Positions 16,118 to 22,687 of a DNA stretch of 33,450 bases are shown here, piece after piece. Position 1 is the first letter of the stretch. Each line of letters begins with the position of its first letter. The position numbers were made by a program, and so were the translations under genes. The stretch is from Streptomyces sp. DH37 (GTDB lineage: Bacteria > Actinomycetota > Actinomycetes > Streptomycetales > Streptomycetaceae), in the NCBI RefSeq assembly GCF_029813835.1, contig NZ_JARVKV010000072.1, positions 1 to 33,450 on the forward strand, given 5' to 3'. Below the pieces are notes generated by a model. That model made no database searches and was not told where the DNA came from. It worked only from the letters and a program-made list of their open reading frames with translations.

Positions 16118-16299
16118 AGGTTCCGCGCGCCCCGCCCGGCGCCGTTCCGGCCGCACGCGTGCAGCGCGCCGGCCGGCCTTTCACCCGTCCGGACCACATG
16201 CCGACCGCGCCGGTGGGGTACCTCACCCGTCCGTACATCGTCTACCGCGGCCGGGCACGCAGCTCGCGTGCGCCCCCGGCGCGGAGGGGAGCGCATCCG

Positions 16300-16674
16300 A
16301 TGATCACTCCGCAGGGCGGTCCCGAGCCGGACCGCGAGAAGCACCCGGCCGGCGAGGTCGCGGGACTGACGGCCCAGGGAGAGTGGCTGCTGGCCGAGGC
16401 GGGGGCGGCCGAATCCGGGCGGAAGGCGCAGACCGTCGTCGAGGTCCCCGGACTGAGCGTGACCCTGGTGGCGCTGGCCGAGGGCCGCGGACTGGCCGAG
16501 CACCGGGCCCCGGGCGCCGCGACGCTGCTGTGCCTGAGCGGCCGGGTGACGCTGAGCACCGTCGACCGCTCCTGGGAGCTGCGGGAGCACGACCTCCTCG
16601 CCATCCCGGCCGAACGGCACCGCCTGACCGCCGGGACCGACGCCCTGGTGCTGCTCACCGTCCGGCTGGACTGA
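16300..16674 (+). CDS. Small cupin-fold protein
   Basis: 124 residues. The C-terminal two thirds form a single cupin barrel: VTLVALAEGRGLAEHRAPGA (motif 1 with one His), LLCLSGRVTL, and ELREHDLLAIPAERHRLTAG (motif 2 with His). The full set of motif 1 metal ligands is not evident, so metal binding is uncertain. Such proteins are often stress or small-molecule binding proteins in streptomycetes. ATG 16300 follows a GGAGGGG site by about 9 nt. It lies upstream of the dormancy-like island but on the opposite strand from its first gene. Confidence 0.8.
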   Translation: MITPQGGPEPDREKHPAGEVAGLTAQGEWLLAEAGAAESGRKAQTVVEVPGLSVTLVALAEGRGLAEHRAPGAATLLCLSGRVTLSTVDRSWELREHDLLAIPAERHRLTAGTDALVLLTVRLD

Positions 16675-16726
16675 CGGCCGCTACGCCGGACCGCCCGGCA
16701 CCCGCCGGCCGGCCGCGCGGGGCGGG

Positions 16727-17161
16727 TCAGGCGGTCGCGCGGTGGCCCGGCGAGACGTTCTCCAGCACCCGGCCGGTCACCAGCTCGGGCTCGATCCGCA
16801 CGAAGGCCCCGTCCCCGACCGGCGCCCAGGAGACCGGCCCGGACCGGGCGAGCCGCTCGGCCTCGGCGGGATCGGTCACCAGCGCGGCGCGCCCGGTGAC
16901 CACCACGCTCCAGCCGGAGCGCGTCGCCTCCTCGAACCGGTCCACCTCGAAGGCGACCACGCTGGTGTCCACCGCGCGGGCCATCCGGGACGCGGCCGAG
17001 GTGCGCAGGACCACCCCCAGGTCGCGGTCCAGGAAGAAGTTGACGGGGAGGACGGCGGGCAGCGCGTTCTCGGTGTAGACGACGCGGCCCAGGGGGACCT
17101 GCTCCAGCAGGCGCAGGCACTCCTGCCGGTCGAGTTCGCGGAAGCCGTCGTGTCGGTGCAT
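16727..17161 (-). CDS. Pyridoxamine 5'-phosphate oxidase-like flavin-binding protein
   Basis: 144 residues with the split-barrel flavin-binding fold: CLRLLEQVPLGRVVYTENAL, AVLPVNFFLD, then SGWSVVVTGRAALV and a C-terminal VRIEPELVTGRVL. This small subfamily (FMN- or F420-type binding, reductase or sequestering roles) is frequent in actinobacterial redox and dormancy regulons. The only nearby GGAGG lies 1 nt from ATG 17161, unusually close, yet no other start fits the conserved beginning. Its upstream region holds three DevR-like boxes (17198-17277), so oxygen- or redox-responsive control is likely. Confidence 0.85.
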   Translation of the reverse strand: MHRHDGFRELDRQECLRLLEQVPLGRVVYTENALPAVLPVNFFLDRDLGVVLRTSAASRMARAVDTSVVAFEVDRFEEATRSGWSVVVTGRAALVTDPAEAERLARSGPVSWAPVGDGAFVRIEPELVTGRVLENVSPGHRATA

Positions 17162-17197
17162 GCCTCCATGGTGCGTACGCCGCCCGGGCGGGGGATA

Positions 17198-17212
17198 GGG
17201 CCGACCGGTCCC
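17198..17212 (-). promoter_or_regulatory. DevR-like box upstream of the flavin-binding gene
   Basis: On the minus strand the site reads GGGAC-N5-GGCCC and begins 37 bp upstream of ATG 17161. The half-sites match the other boxes in this island, but the spacer is 5 rather than 4 bp. Confidence 0.4.
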
Positions 17213-17243
17213 CATCCGGGACGAAAAGCACGGAACCGCCGCC

Positions 17244-17281
17244 CCGCGGGACGGCGGTCCCGCGGGACGGCGGTCCCGCGG
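17244..17281 (-). promoter_or_regulatory. Tandem GGGAC-N4-GTCCC palindromes
   Basis: Two copies of the same 16-bp unit place perfect GGGAC-N4-GTCCC palindromes at 17248-17261 and 17264-17277, each inside a 9-bp inverted repeat (17244-17265 and 17260-17281). They lie just behind the response-regulator stop (17296) and about 90-115 bp upstream of the flavin-binding gene. They can be read as a double terminator or as a pair of DevR-type boxes; both may be true. Confidence 0.5.
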
Positions 17282-17295
17282 CCGGGGAGCCCCGC

Positions 17296-18003
17296 TCAGC
17301 GCGGGGGCTGCCCCGGGGAGTGCGGGGCGGTCTGGGTGGCGATGACGGCCGCCTGCACGCGGCGCTCGACCCCGAGCTTGGCCAGCAGGCGCGAGATGTT
17401 GTTCTTGACCGTCTTCTCCGACAGGTACAGCCGCCGGCCGATCTGCCGGTTGGTCAGCCCCTCGCCGATCAGGGCCAGGATGTCGCGCTCGCGCGGCGTC
17501 AGCGAGGCCAGCGCGGCGTCCCGCGGCTCCTCGGGCGCCTCCCCGGTGTCCTGCACCCGCAGGCTGTTCATCAGCCGCGCCGTGGTGGCCGGGTCCAGCA
17601 TGGACTGCCCGGAGGCGACGGTGCGGACGGCGGAGACCAGGTCCGAGCCCTTGATCTGCTTGAGGACGTACCCCGAGGCGCCGGCCATGATCGCGTCCAG
17701 CAGCGCGTCGTCGTCGTCGAACGAGGTGAGCATCAGACACGCCAGCTCCGGCATCCGCGAGCGCAGCTCGCGGCAGACGGCGATGCCGTTGCCGTCCGGC
17801 AGGCGCACGTCCAGCACGGCCACGTGCGGGCGCAGGGCCGGGCCGCGGGCGAGGGCCTGCTCGGCCGTGCCGGCCTCGCCGACCACCTCGATGTCGGGTT
17901 CGGCGTCCAGCAGGTCGTGCACGCCGCGCCGTACCACCTCGTGGTCGTCGAGGAGGAACACCCGGATCGGTGTCTGTGGGGTGAACTGCTGGGCCTGGGT
18001 CAT
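17296..18003 (-). CDS. NarL/FixJ response regulator, DevR/OsdR type
   Basis: 235 residues. The receiver (about 12-130) has the acidic pair Asp19-Asp20, the phospho-acceptor Asp65 (VAVLDVRLPDGNG) and the GYVLKQIKG lysine. A LuxR-type helix-turn-helix follows (LTPRERDILALIGEGLTNRQ, LYLSEKTVKNNISRLLAKLG). Sequence style and neighbours point to the DevR(DosR)/OsdR group that governs hypoxia and dormancy genes. No sensor kinase is present in the window, so it is locally orphan. ATG 18003 has AAGGA about 5 nt upstream. A GGGCC-N4-GGCCC box 77 bp upstream suggests autoregulation. Confidence 0.9.
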   Translation of the reverse strand: MTQAQQFTPQTPIRVFLLDDHEVVRRGVHDLLDAEPDIEVVGEAGTAEQALARGPALRPHVAVLDVRLPDGNGIAVCRELRSRMPELACLMLTSFDDDDALLDAIMAGASGYVLKQIKGSDLVSAVRTVASGQSMLDPATTARLMNSLRVQDTGEAPEEPRDAALASLTPRERDILALIGEGLTNRQIGRRLYLSEKTVKNNISRLLAKLGVERRVQAAVIATQTAPHSPGQPPR

Positions 18004-18079
18004 ACGGTTCCTTCACGCTGTCGGACAGGGGCACGCCCCCTGCCCCACGATCGTGCCCCGACCGGCCCGCCCGACGCCA

Positions 18080-18093
18080 GGGCCCAACGGCCC
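18080..18093 (-). promoter_or_regulatory. DevR-like box upstream of the response regulator
   Basis: On the minus strand this 14-mer is GGGCCGTTGGGCCC, 77 bp upstream of the regulator's ATG. It differs by one base from the box in front of the universal stress protein (20453). It is the main recognisable feature of the 137-bp gap 18004-18140. Confidence 0.5.
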
Positions 18094-18140
18094 CACCGCC
18101 CGTGCGCGCGGCCGGACCACGGGTGAGGGGGCCGCCCGGC

Positions 18141-18848
18141 TCAGGGCAGCGGGCCCGCCACGGGCGGCTCGTGCCGGCCGGCGACGCCCGGGCGGCTCAG
18201 ATCGAACCCCACGTCCACGACCCCCTCGACCGACCGCGCCATCCGGGCCGCCACCGGGACCAGGGCCGTGTCGCGGATCTCGCCGGTGAAGGTGACCACG
18301 CCGTCCGCCACGCGCACCTCCACACTCCGGTCCGCGCCGGGGAAGAGGGGCTCGACCACCTCGTGGCGCACCTCCCGGGCGATCTCCTCGTCCGGGCGCA
18401 GGAAGACCTTCAGCAGATCGCCCCGGCTGACGACACCGACCAGCAGGCCGCCGGCGTCGGTCACGGGCAGCCGCTTGACGCGCCGGCGCGCCATGATCCG
18501 CGCCGCCTCGGCCAGCGTGGCGCCGGCGTGGACGCAGACGGCCGGCGCCGTCATCAGCTCGCCCGCGGCCACCGCCCCCACCCGGGCCAGCTCCTCCGGG
18601 CGACGCAACTGCTCCATGCGGCTGGGGTCGCCGTCCCGGAACTCCTCCTTGGGCAGCAGGTCCGCCTCGGAGACCACGCCGACGACGCGGCCCTCGCCCT
18701 CCAGGACCGGCAGGGCGCTGACCTTCCACTGCTCCATGGTCATCACGATCTGCTTGAACGGGGCGTCCCGGCCGACGGAGACGACGGTCTGGGTCATGAC
18801 GTCGCTGACGATGTGCGGGGTGTGCGGGGTGTGCGGGGTGCGGTCCAT
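18141..18848 (-). CDS. Tandem CBS-domain protein with C-terminal BON domain
   Basis: 235 residues. Two CBS motifs (SDVMTQTVVSVGRDAPFKQI to VSEADLLPK, and ELMTAPAVCVHAGATLAEAA to VSRGDLLKVFLR) form one Bateman module that usually binds adenosine nucleotides. A BON domain follows (VRHEVVEPLF, VRVADGVVTFTGEIRDTALV). The combination is common next to universal stress proteins and hypoxic response genes. ATG 18848 has GAGGAGG 5 nt upstream. Its first residues are a His-Thr-Pro repeat encoded by three 9-bp units (about 18812-18838). It follows the cyclic-nucleotide-binding gene by 46 bp and is probably co-transcribed with it. Confidence 0.9.
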   Translation of the reverse strand: MDRTPHTPHTPHIVSDVMTQTVVSVGRDAPFKQIVMTMEQWKVSALPVLEGEGRVVGVVSEADLLPKEEFRDGDPSRMEQLRRPEELARVGAVAAGELMTAPAVCVHAGATLAEAARIMARRRVKRLPVTDAGGLLVGVVSRGDLLKVFLRPDEEIAREVRHEVVEPLFPGADRSVEVRVADGVVTFTGEIRDTALVPVAARMARSVEGVVDVGFDLSRPGVAGRHEPPVAGPLP

Positions 18849-18894
18849 GGCGTCCTCCTCGGATCCGGTCGCCGTGTGCGCCACGGCGCGCGCG

Positions 18895-19356
18895 TCACGA
18901 CAGCGGCCCGCTGCCGTACGGCCCGTACAGGTCCAGCAGCCGGGTGCGGGCGGCCTGCAGCCGGTGCGCGACGATCTCGGCCACCCGCAGGGCCACCGCG
19001 CGCCCCAGCACCGGGTCCGCCTCGCACAGCTCCCGCACCCGGGCCGCGTCGAACTCCAGCGCCCGCACCGGGCTGAGCGCCTCGGCGCCCAGCTGCCAGG
19101 TGTACGGCGGGAAGAGCCAGGACCAGCCCAGCAGGTCGCCGTGGGAGAGGGTCTCCACCGCGGCCGGACGGCGTCCGGGCACGCGCATGTCGAGGGTGAC
19201 CGAGCCGGTCCGGATCACCCAGAACCGGTCGGCCCGGTGGCCCTCCTCGGAGATGCGCGCGCCGGCGGGGAAGGAGACCTCGCGGGCGAGCTCCATCAGC
19301 CGGTCGCGCCCCTCGGGGGGCAGTGCCCTGAGCAGGTTGTTGGCGGTCACGATCAT
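18895..19356 (-). CDS. Cyclic nucleotide-binding-fold protein without DNA-binding domain
   Basis: 153 residues forming a CAP-like sensor barrel: MELAREVSFPAGARISEEGH, RFWVIRTGSVTLDM, TLSHGDLLGWSWLFPPYTWQ, ALEFDAARVRELCE. The C-terminal winged helix of CRP proteins is absent, so it is not a transcription factor by itself. The phosphate-binding cassette lacks the canonical Gly-Glu...Arg pattern and instead has GWSWLFPPY, so cAMP binding is doubtful. ATG 19356 follows GGAGG by 6 nt. It heads a two-gene unit with the CBS-BON protein and diverges from the DoxX-like gene. Confidence 0.87.
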   Translation of the reverse strand: MIVTANNLLRALPPEGRDRLMELAREVSFPAGARISEEGHRADRFWVIRTGSVTLDMRVPGRRPAAVETLSHGDLLGWSWLFPPYTWQLGAEALSPVRALEFDAARVRELCEADPVLGRAVALRVAEIVAHRLQAARTRLLDLYGPYGSGPLS

Positions 19357-19533
19357 GGCGGGCCTCCCTGGGGCGGATGGTGTGCGCGGAGGCGTCCGCT
19401 GCCGGGCCGGGTGCCGTGGCGGTCCGCCAACGCTCCCTACTCCCGTTGTACTCCCTGACCGGCGGGCGGGCCTCACCCGTCATCGTCGGTCCCCTCCTCC
19501 CGCCGGGGCAGGGGCCGTACGGGAGCCGGAGAC

Positions 19534-19547
19534 GGGACCTTCGGCCC
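19534..19547 (+). promoter_or_regulatory. DevR-like box in the divergent gap before the DoxX-like gene
   Basis: The 14-mer GGGACCTTCGGCCC lies 102 bp upstream of the DoxX-like start and 178 bp from the divergent cyclic-nucleotide-binding gene. A weaker partial copy starts at 19512, 22 bp away. It is the clearest regulatory signal in the 292-bp gap 19357-19648, where no gene is visible. Confidence 0.5.
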
Positions 19548-19648
19548 CCGCGTCCGGGCCCGCGGACCCCTCCGCCGCCGCGCGGCGCCGCGCGATGGTG
19601 TGGATGCGCCCGAACGGCGGGCGGATCCACGCGGAGGGGATGAGAGAC

Positions 19649-20284
19649 ATGGCAGTCCACGGCCACTCGCACGGTCACCGGGGGTTCCACCTCCCGGTGC
19701 GGCGCACCACCCGGACCGCACCCGCGTCCGGTGAGACGGCGGCCGGGGCGGCCGTGGTGCCGGCGGCGCCGACCGCGGCCCGCGTCCTGGCCGGCGCCCG
19801 CGTCCTGACCGGGTTCGTCTTCCTGTGGGCGTTCCTGGACAAGACCTTCGGCCTGGACTACGCGACCCCCGCCGAGCGGGCCTGGACCGAGGGCGGCTCG
19901 CCCACGGAGGGCTTCCTCAGCGGTGTGGCCGTCGGTCCCCTGGAGTCGGTCTTCCACGACATCGCCGGGGCCGCCTGGGCGGACTGGCTGTTCATGCTCG
20001 GCCTGCTCGGCATCGGCCTCGCGCTGACCGCCGGCGTCGCGCTGCGGCTCGCGGCGGCCGCGGGCACCGTGATGATGGCGCTGATGTGGGCGGCGGAGTG
20101 GCCCCTGGCCCAGCACCTGTCGGACGGCAGCCCCAGCATGTCGACCAACCCGGTCGTGGACTACCACGTGGTGTACGCCGTCGTCCTGATCGCCCTGGCG
20201 GTCACCGCGGCGGGCGACACCTGGGGCCTGGGCCGCCGGTGGGCCCGGCTGTCCCCGGTCCGCAGGCTCCCCTGGCTGCGATGA
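19649..20284 (+). CDS. DoxX/TQO-like membrane protein with His-rich N-terminus
   Basis: 211 residues. About four hydrophobic helices are seen (VLTGFVFLWAFLDKTFG; WLFMLGLLGIGLALTAGVAL; LAAAAGTVMMALMWAAEW; VVYAVVLIALAVTAAG), matching the DoxX or thiosulfate:quinone oxidoreductase-like family. The first residues, AVHGHSHGHRGFH, hold five histidines and could bind metal. Members often sit in redox or hypoxia gene groups; the reaction here is unknown. ATG 19649 is chosen because a GGAGGGG site lies about 9 nt upstream, while ATG 19640 abuts that site. A DevR-like box stands 102 bp upstream. Confidence 0.85.
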   Translation: MAVHGHSHGHRGFHLPVRRTTRTAPASGETAAGAAVVPAAPTAARVLAGARVLTGFVFLWAFLDKTFGLDYATPAERAWTEGGSPTEGFLSGVAVGPLESVFHDIAGAAWADWLFMLGLLGIGLALTAGVALRLAAAAGTVMMALMWAAEWPLAQHLSDGSPSMSTNPVVDYHVVYAVVLIALAVTAAGDTWGLGRRWARLSPVRRLPWLR

Positions 20285-20320
20285 CCCGGCTGCGACGAGC
20301 CCGCGGCTCCGGCGCGAGCC

Positions 20321-20392
20321 CCCCGGCCGCCTTCCCCGGCTTTCCCCCGGCCGCCTTCCCCGACTTTTCCCCGGCCGCCTTCCCCGGTCGTT
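20321..20392. repeat. Three tandem copies of a 24-bp GC/T-rich unit
   Basis: Units begin at 20321, 20345 and 20369, each with CCGGCCGCCTTCCCCG followed by a T-rich tail. The repeat lies between the DoxX-like stop and the universal stress protein promoter. It does not code for an obvious product. Confidence 0.7.
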
Positions 20393-20452
20393 GTCTCCGG
20401 CGGGCCTCCCGGGGCCGCAGCGCCCCGGCCGGTCCGGTGGCCGGGGCACGGC

Positions 20453-20487
20453 GGGACGTTGGGCCCGCGAGGAGGGACCAGTGACCC
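20453..20487 (+). promoter_or_regulatory. Two DevR-like boxes upstream of the universal stress protein
   Basis: The first box, GGGACGTTGGGCCC (20453-20466), is followed 21 bp later by a second, GGGAC-N4-GACCC (20474-20487), with one mismatch to the motif. The start codon is 74 bp further on. Paired sites on one face of the helix are typical of promoters activated by DevR-type regulators. Confidence 0.55.
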
Positions 20488-20561
20488 CTGCCGATCGCGG
20501 GTACCCGAACCGATCATGGAAACAGAGCGGCAGGGAGCCGCGTCGTTCGTGGAGGTGTGTG

Positions 20562-21452
20562 ATGGTGCGTACGGTCACCGTGGGTGTGGACGGCTCGGGC
20601 GAGAGCCTGGCCGCCGCCGACTGGGCGGCCCGGGAGGCGATGCGGCGCAAGGTGCCGCTGCACCTCGTCCACGTACGGGAGCCCGACCCCTTCACCCCGC
20701 CGGACTCCTTCGCCGACCCCGAGGCCCGGCAGCACTGGGCCCAGCGGATCCCGCGCGAGGCCGCCAACGACCTCGCCGGCCGCCACCCGGGGCTGGAGAT
20801 CACCACCGACCAGCTCACCGGCCGCCCCGCCGAGGTGCTGACCGCAGCCGCCGAGCAGGCCGAGGTCCTGGTCATCGGCACCCGCGGCCTGGGCCCCGTC
20901 ACCGGCTTCCTGGTCGGCTCCGTCGGCCTGTCCACCGTCGCCCGCGTCGACTGCCCGGTGGTGCTGGTGCGGGCCGGGACCGCCGAGGAGGGCGGGCCGG
21001 CGGGCACCGAGCCGCCCGTACCGGCCCGCGACGTCGTCATGGGCCTGGAGCTGTACCGGCCGTCCGACGAGCTGATCGAGTTCGGCTTCGACGCCGCCTC
21101 CCGGCGCGGCGCCCCGCTGCGGGTCATCCACGGCTGGAACCCGCCGCTGGTCTACGGCGTCGACCCCATCGCCGTCGACCCCCGCCTGGCCACCGACCTG
21201 GCCAGGGAGAGCGCCCGCGTCCTGGAGGACGCGCTGCGCCACTGGCGGGAGAAGTACCCCGACGTCGAGGTGAAGGCGCAGGCCGTGGTGGGCAGGCCCG
21301 CCCGGCACCTGCTGGAGGCCTCCGAGGACGCCTCGCTGGTGGTCGTCGGCCGCCGCAAGCGGCGCTCGCCGATCGGCTTCCACATCGGGCCGGTCGCCCA
21401 CGCGGTCATGCACCACGCCAAGGCGCCCGTCGCCGTCGTCCCGTTCGGCTGA
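20562..21452 (+). CDS. Tandem universal stress protein (two UspA domains)
   Basis: 296 residues with two UspA folds (about 1-140 and 155-296). The first carries the ATP-binding pattern G-x2-G-x9-G-S (GTRGLGPVTGFLVGSV) and the starting D of TVGVDGSGES. The second has GRRKRRSPIGFHIGPVA, where the second Gly and the Gly-Ser are altered, so only the first domain is likely to bind ATP. Tandem Usp proteins are hallmark members of dormancy regulons. ATG 20562 follows GGAGGT by 5 nt. Two DevR-like boxes lie upstream, tying it to the response regulator at 17296. Confidence 0.93.
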   Translation: MVRTVTVGVDGSGESLAAADWAAREAMRRKVPLHLVHVREPDPFTPPDSFADPEARQHWAQRIPREAANDLAGRHPGLEITTDQLTGRPAEVLTAAAEQAEVLVIGTRGLGPVTGFLVGSVGLSTVARVDCPVVLVRAGTAEEGGPAGTEPPVPARDVVMGLELYRPSDELIEFGFDAASRRGAPLRVIHGWNPPLVYGVDPIAVDPRLATDLARESARVLEDALRHWREKYPDVEVKAQAVVGRPARHLLEASEDASLVVVGRRKRRSPIGFHIGPVAHAVMHHAKAPVAVVPFG

Positions 21453-21455
21453 GAC

Positions 21456-21524
21456 GCGCCCGCCGCGCGGCGGGCGCACCCCGGGCCGCGGCCCTTCGGC
21501 ACCCGCCGAACGGCCGCGGCCCGG
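21456..21524. terminator. Double palindrome terminator between convergent genes
   Basis: A 22-bp perfect palindrome at 21456-21477 directly follows the universal stress protein stop. A second hairpin at 21481-21524 has 13-bp outer arms, one mismatch, 6-bp inner arms and a 4-nt loop. Placed between two convergent stops, they make a strong bidirectional termination zone. Confidence 0.75.
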
Positions 21525-21563
21525 AATCCGCGGTCCGCGGCCCGGAGTCCGCGGCCCGGAACG

Positions 21564-22604
21564 TCAGGGCGTGAACGTCTCCAGATGGTCGACGACCACG
21601 AAGCGCGTGTCCGGGCTCGCGGCCTCCACCGCCTTCCGCAGGCCCGTCAGACCGCCCCAGTCCACGGCCGGTTCGTCCAGCGGCTCGTCGATGTCGTCCC
21701 AGTGGGTGGGCACGACGTACGGCGGGTGGTCCAGGCAGGACAGCAGGCGCGGCACGTAGTCGTGCACGGTGGAGCCCCCGGGCTGGATCATCGCCAGGTC
21801 CGGGGCCAGTCCGGCCAGGTCGGCGGCGCTGAAGTTGGAGCCGCCGAAGTTCACCACGGTGAAGCCGGTCGCCTCGCAGGTGACCGCGTACGCCAGGGTC
21901 TCGCCCTCGACGAGGTCGGCGATCGTCCTCGGCCGGGGCGGCGGGCCGCCGGGGCGGGTGCCGGGGAAGGGCACCCGGGCGCGCGGCCCCGGCATGGAGT
22001 GCAGGGAGCGCAGCACCCGGACCGAGTAGCCCTCGAACCGGATGTGCTCGCCGCCGCGCACCACCGACAACTGGTCCTCCAGAGCGCGCCGCTCCTCCGG
22101 TCCGGCCAGCGCCAGCATCATGTTGGCGTGGCTCTCGGTGCCCAGGACGGTGGCGCCGGTGGTGGCCGCCAGGTGCGGTACGTCGGGCAGGTGGTCGTAG
22201 TGGCCGTGGGTGACCAGGATCTGGTCCGCGCGCAGCCGGTGGCGGTCGATGGCGGCCCGGTCGACCGTCAGCCTCGTCCCCGGGTCGGCGCCCTCCTCGG
22301 AGTAGGTGCCGGTGCGGAAACGGGTCAGCCAGGGGTCGATGAGCACGGTGGCGGGCGTGGCGCCGGGCCGTGCGACCCGGATCTCCCAGCCGTTGTTGCC
22401 CAGCCAGCGCAGCCGGATGCCGGACCTCCCCGGCTCGGGGCGGGCGGAGCGCCTCCCCGGACGCGCCGCCGGGGCCGCCGGGGCCGCCGCGCCCGCCGGG
22501 GCGGCCGTGGTCAGGCCGGCGGCCGCCAGACCGGTCGCCGAGGCGCCGAGCAGACCGCGCCGGGACACGGCGGAGGAACGTGAGGATCGGGAAAGTGATC
22601 GCAT
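21564..22604 (-). CDS. Tat-exported metallo-beta-lactamase-fold hydrolase
   Basis: 346 residues. The N-terminus has a twin-arginine signal (Ser14-Arg15-Arg16-Gly-Leu-Leu-Gly) and a hydrophobic Ala-rich core to about residue 40, so export by Tat in folded form is expected. The fold is UlaG/RomA-like: LRWLGNNGWEI, VLIDPWLTR, then the metal motif H133-x-H135-x-D137-H138 (THGHYDHLPD), and later histidines in VLRSLHSMPG and YVVPTHWDD. The substrate is unknown; phosphodiester or lactone hydrolysis are common in the group. The gene is divergent from a LysR regulator across 83 bp with a palindrome. The start ATG 22604 lacks an evident ribosome binding site. Confidence 0.9.
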   Translation of the reverse strand: MRSLSRSSRSSAVSRRGLLGASATGLAAAGLTTAAPAGAAAPAAPAARPGRRSARPEPGRSGIRLRWLGNNGWEIRVARPGATPATVLIDPWLTRFRTGTYSEEGADPGTRLTVDRAAIDRHRLRADQILVTHGHYDHLPDVPHLAATTGATVLGTESHANMMLALAGPEERRALEDQLSVVRGGEHIRFEGYSVRVLRSLHSMPGPRARVPFPGTRPGGPPPRPRTIADLVEGETLAYAVTCEATGFTVVNFGGSNFSAADLAGLAPDLAMIQPGGSTVHDYVPRLLSCLDHPPYVVPTHWDDIDEPLDEPAVDWGGLTGLRKAVEAASPDTRFVVVDHLETFTP

Positions 22605-22660
22605 GCGGGCATCAGAGCACGCGCGGTGACGGCCCGTCCAAGATCGAAAACCGTCCCCGG

Positions 22661-22681
22661 CGATACCGGAAACGGTATCGT
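22661..22681 (+). promoter_or_regulatory. Palindromic LysR-type operator and -10 region
   Basis: CGATACCG-GAAA-CGGTATCG (22661-22680) is a perfect 8-bp inverted repeat. The overlapping hexamer TATCGT (22676-22681) ends 6 nt before the GTG of the LysR gene, placing the transcription start at or next to the start codon. A site of this kind, covering the -10, fits autorepression and control of the divergent hydrolase. Confidence 0.55.
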
Positions 22682-22687
22682 CCCAGC

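Noticed and set aside
16118..16299. Search for a DevR-like box before the cupin gene
   Set aside because: Only GC-rich partial half-sites were found, with wrong spacing, so the cupin gene was not added to the proposed regulon.
18794..21127. 777-residue minus-strand open frame across the CBS, DoxX and stress protein genes
   Set aside because: It spans several real genes and promoters and contains no family motif.
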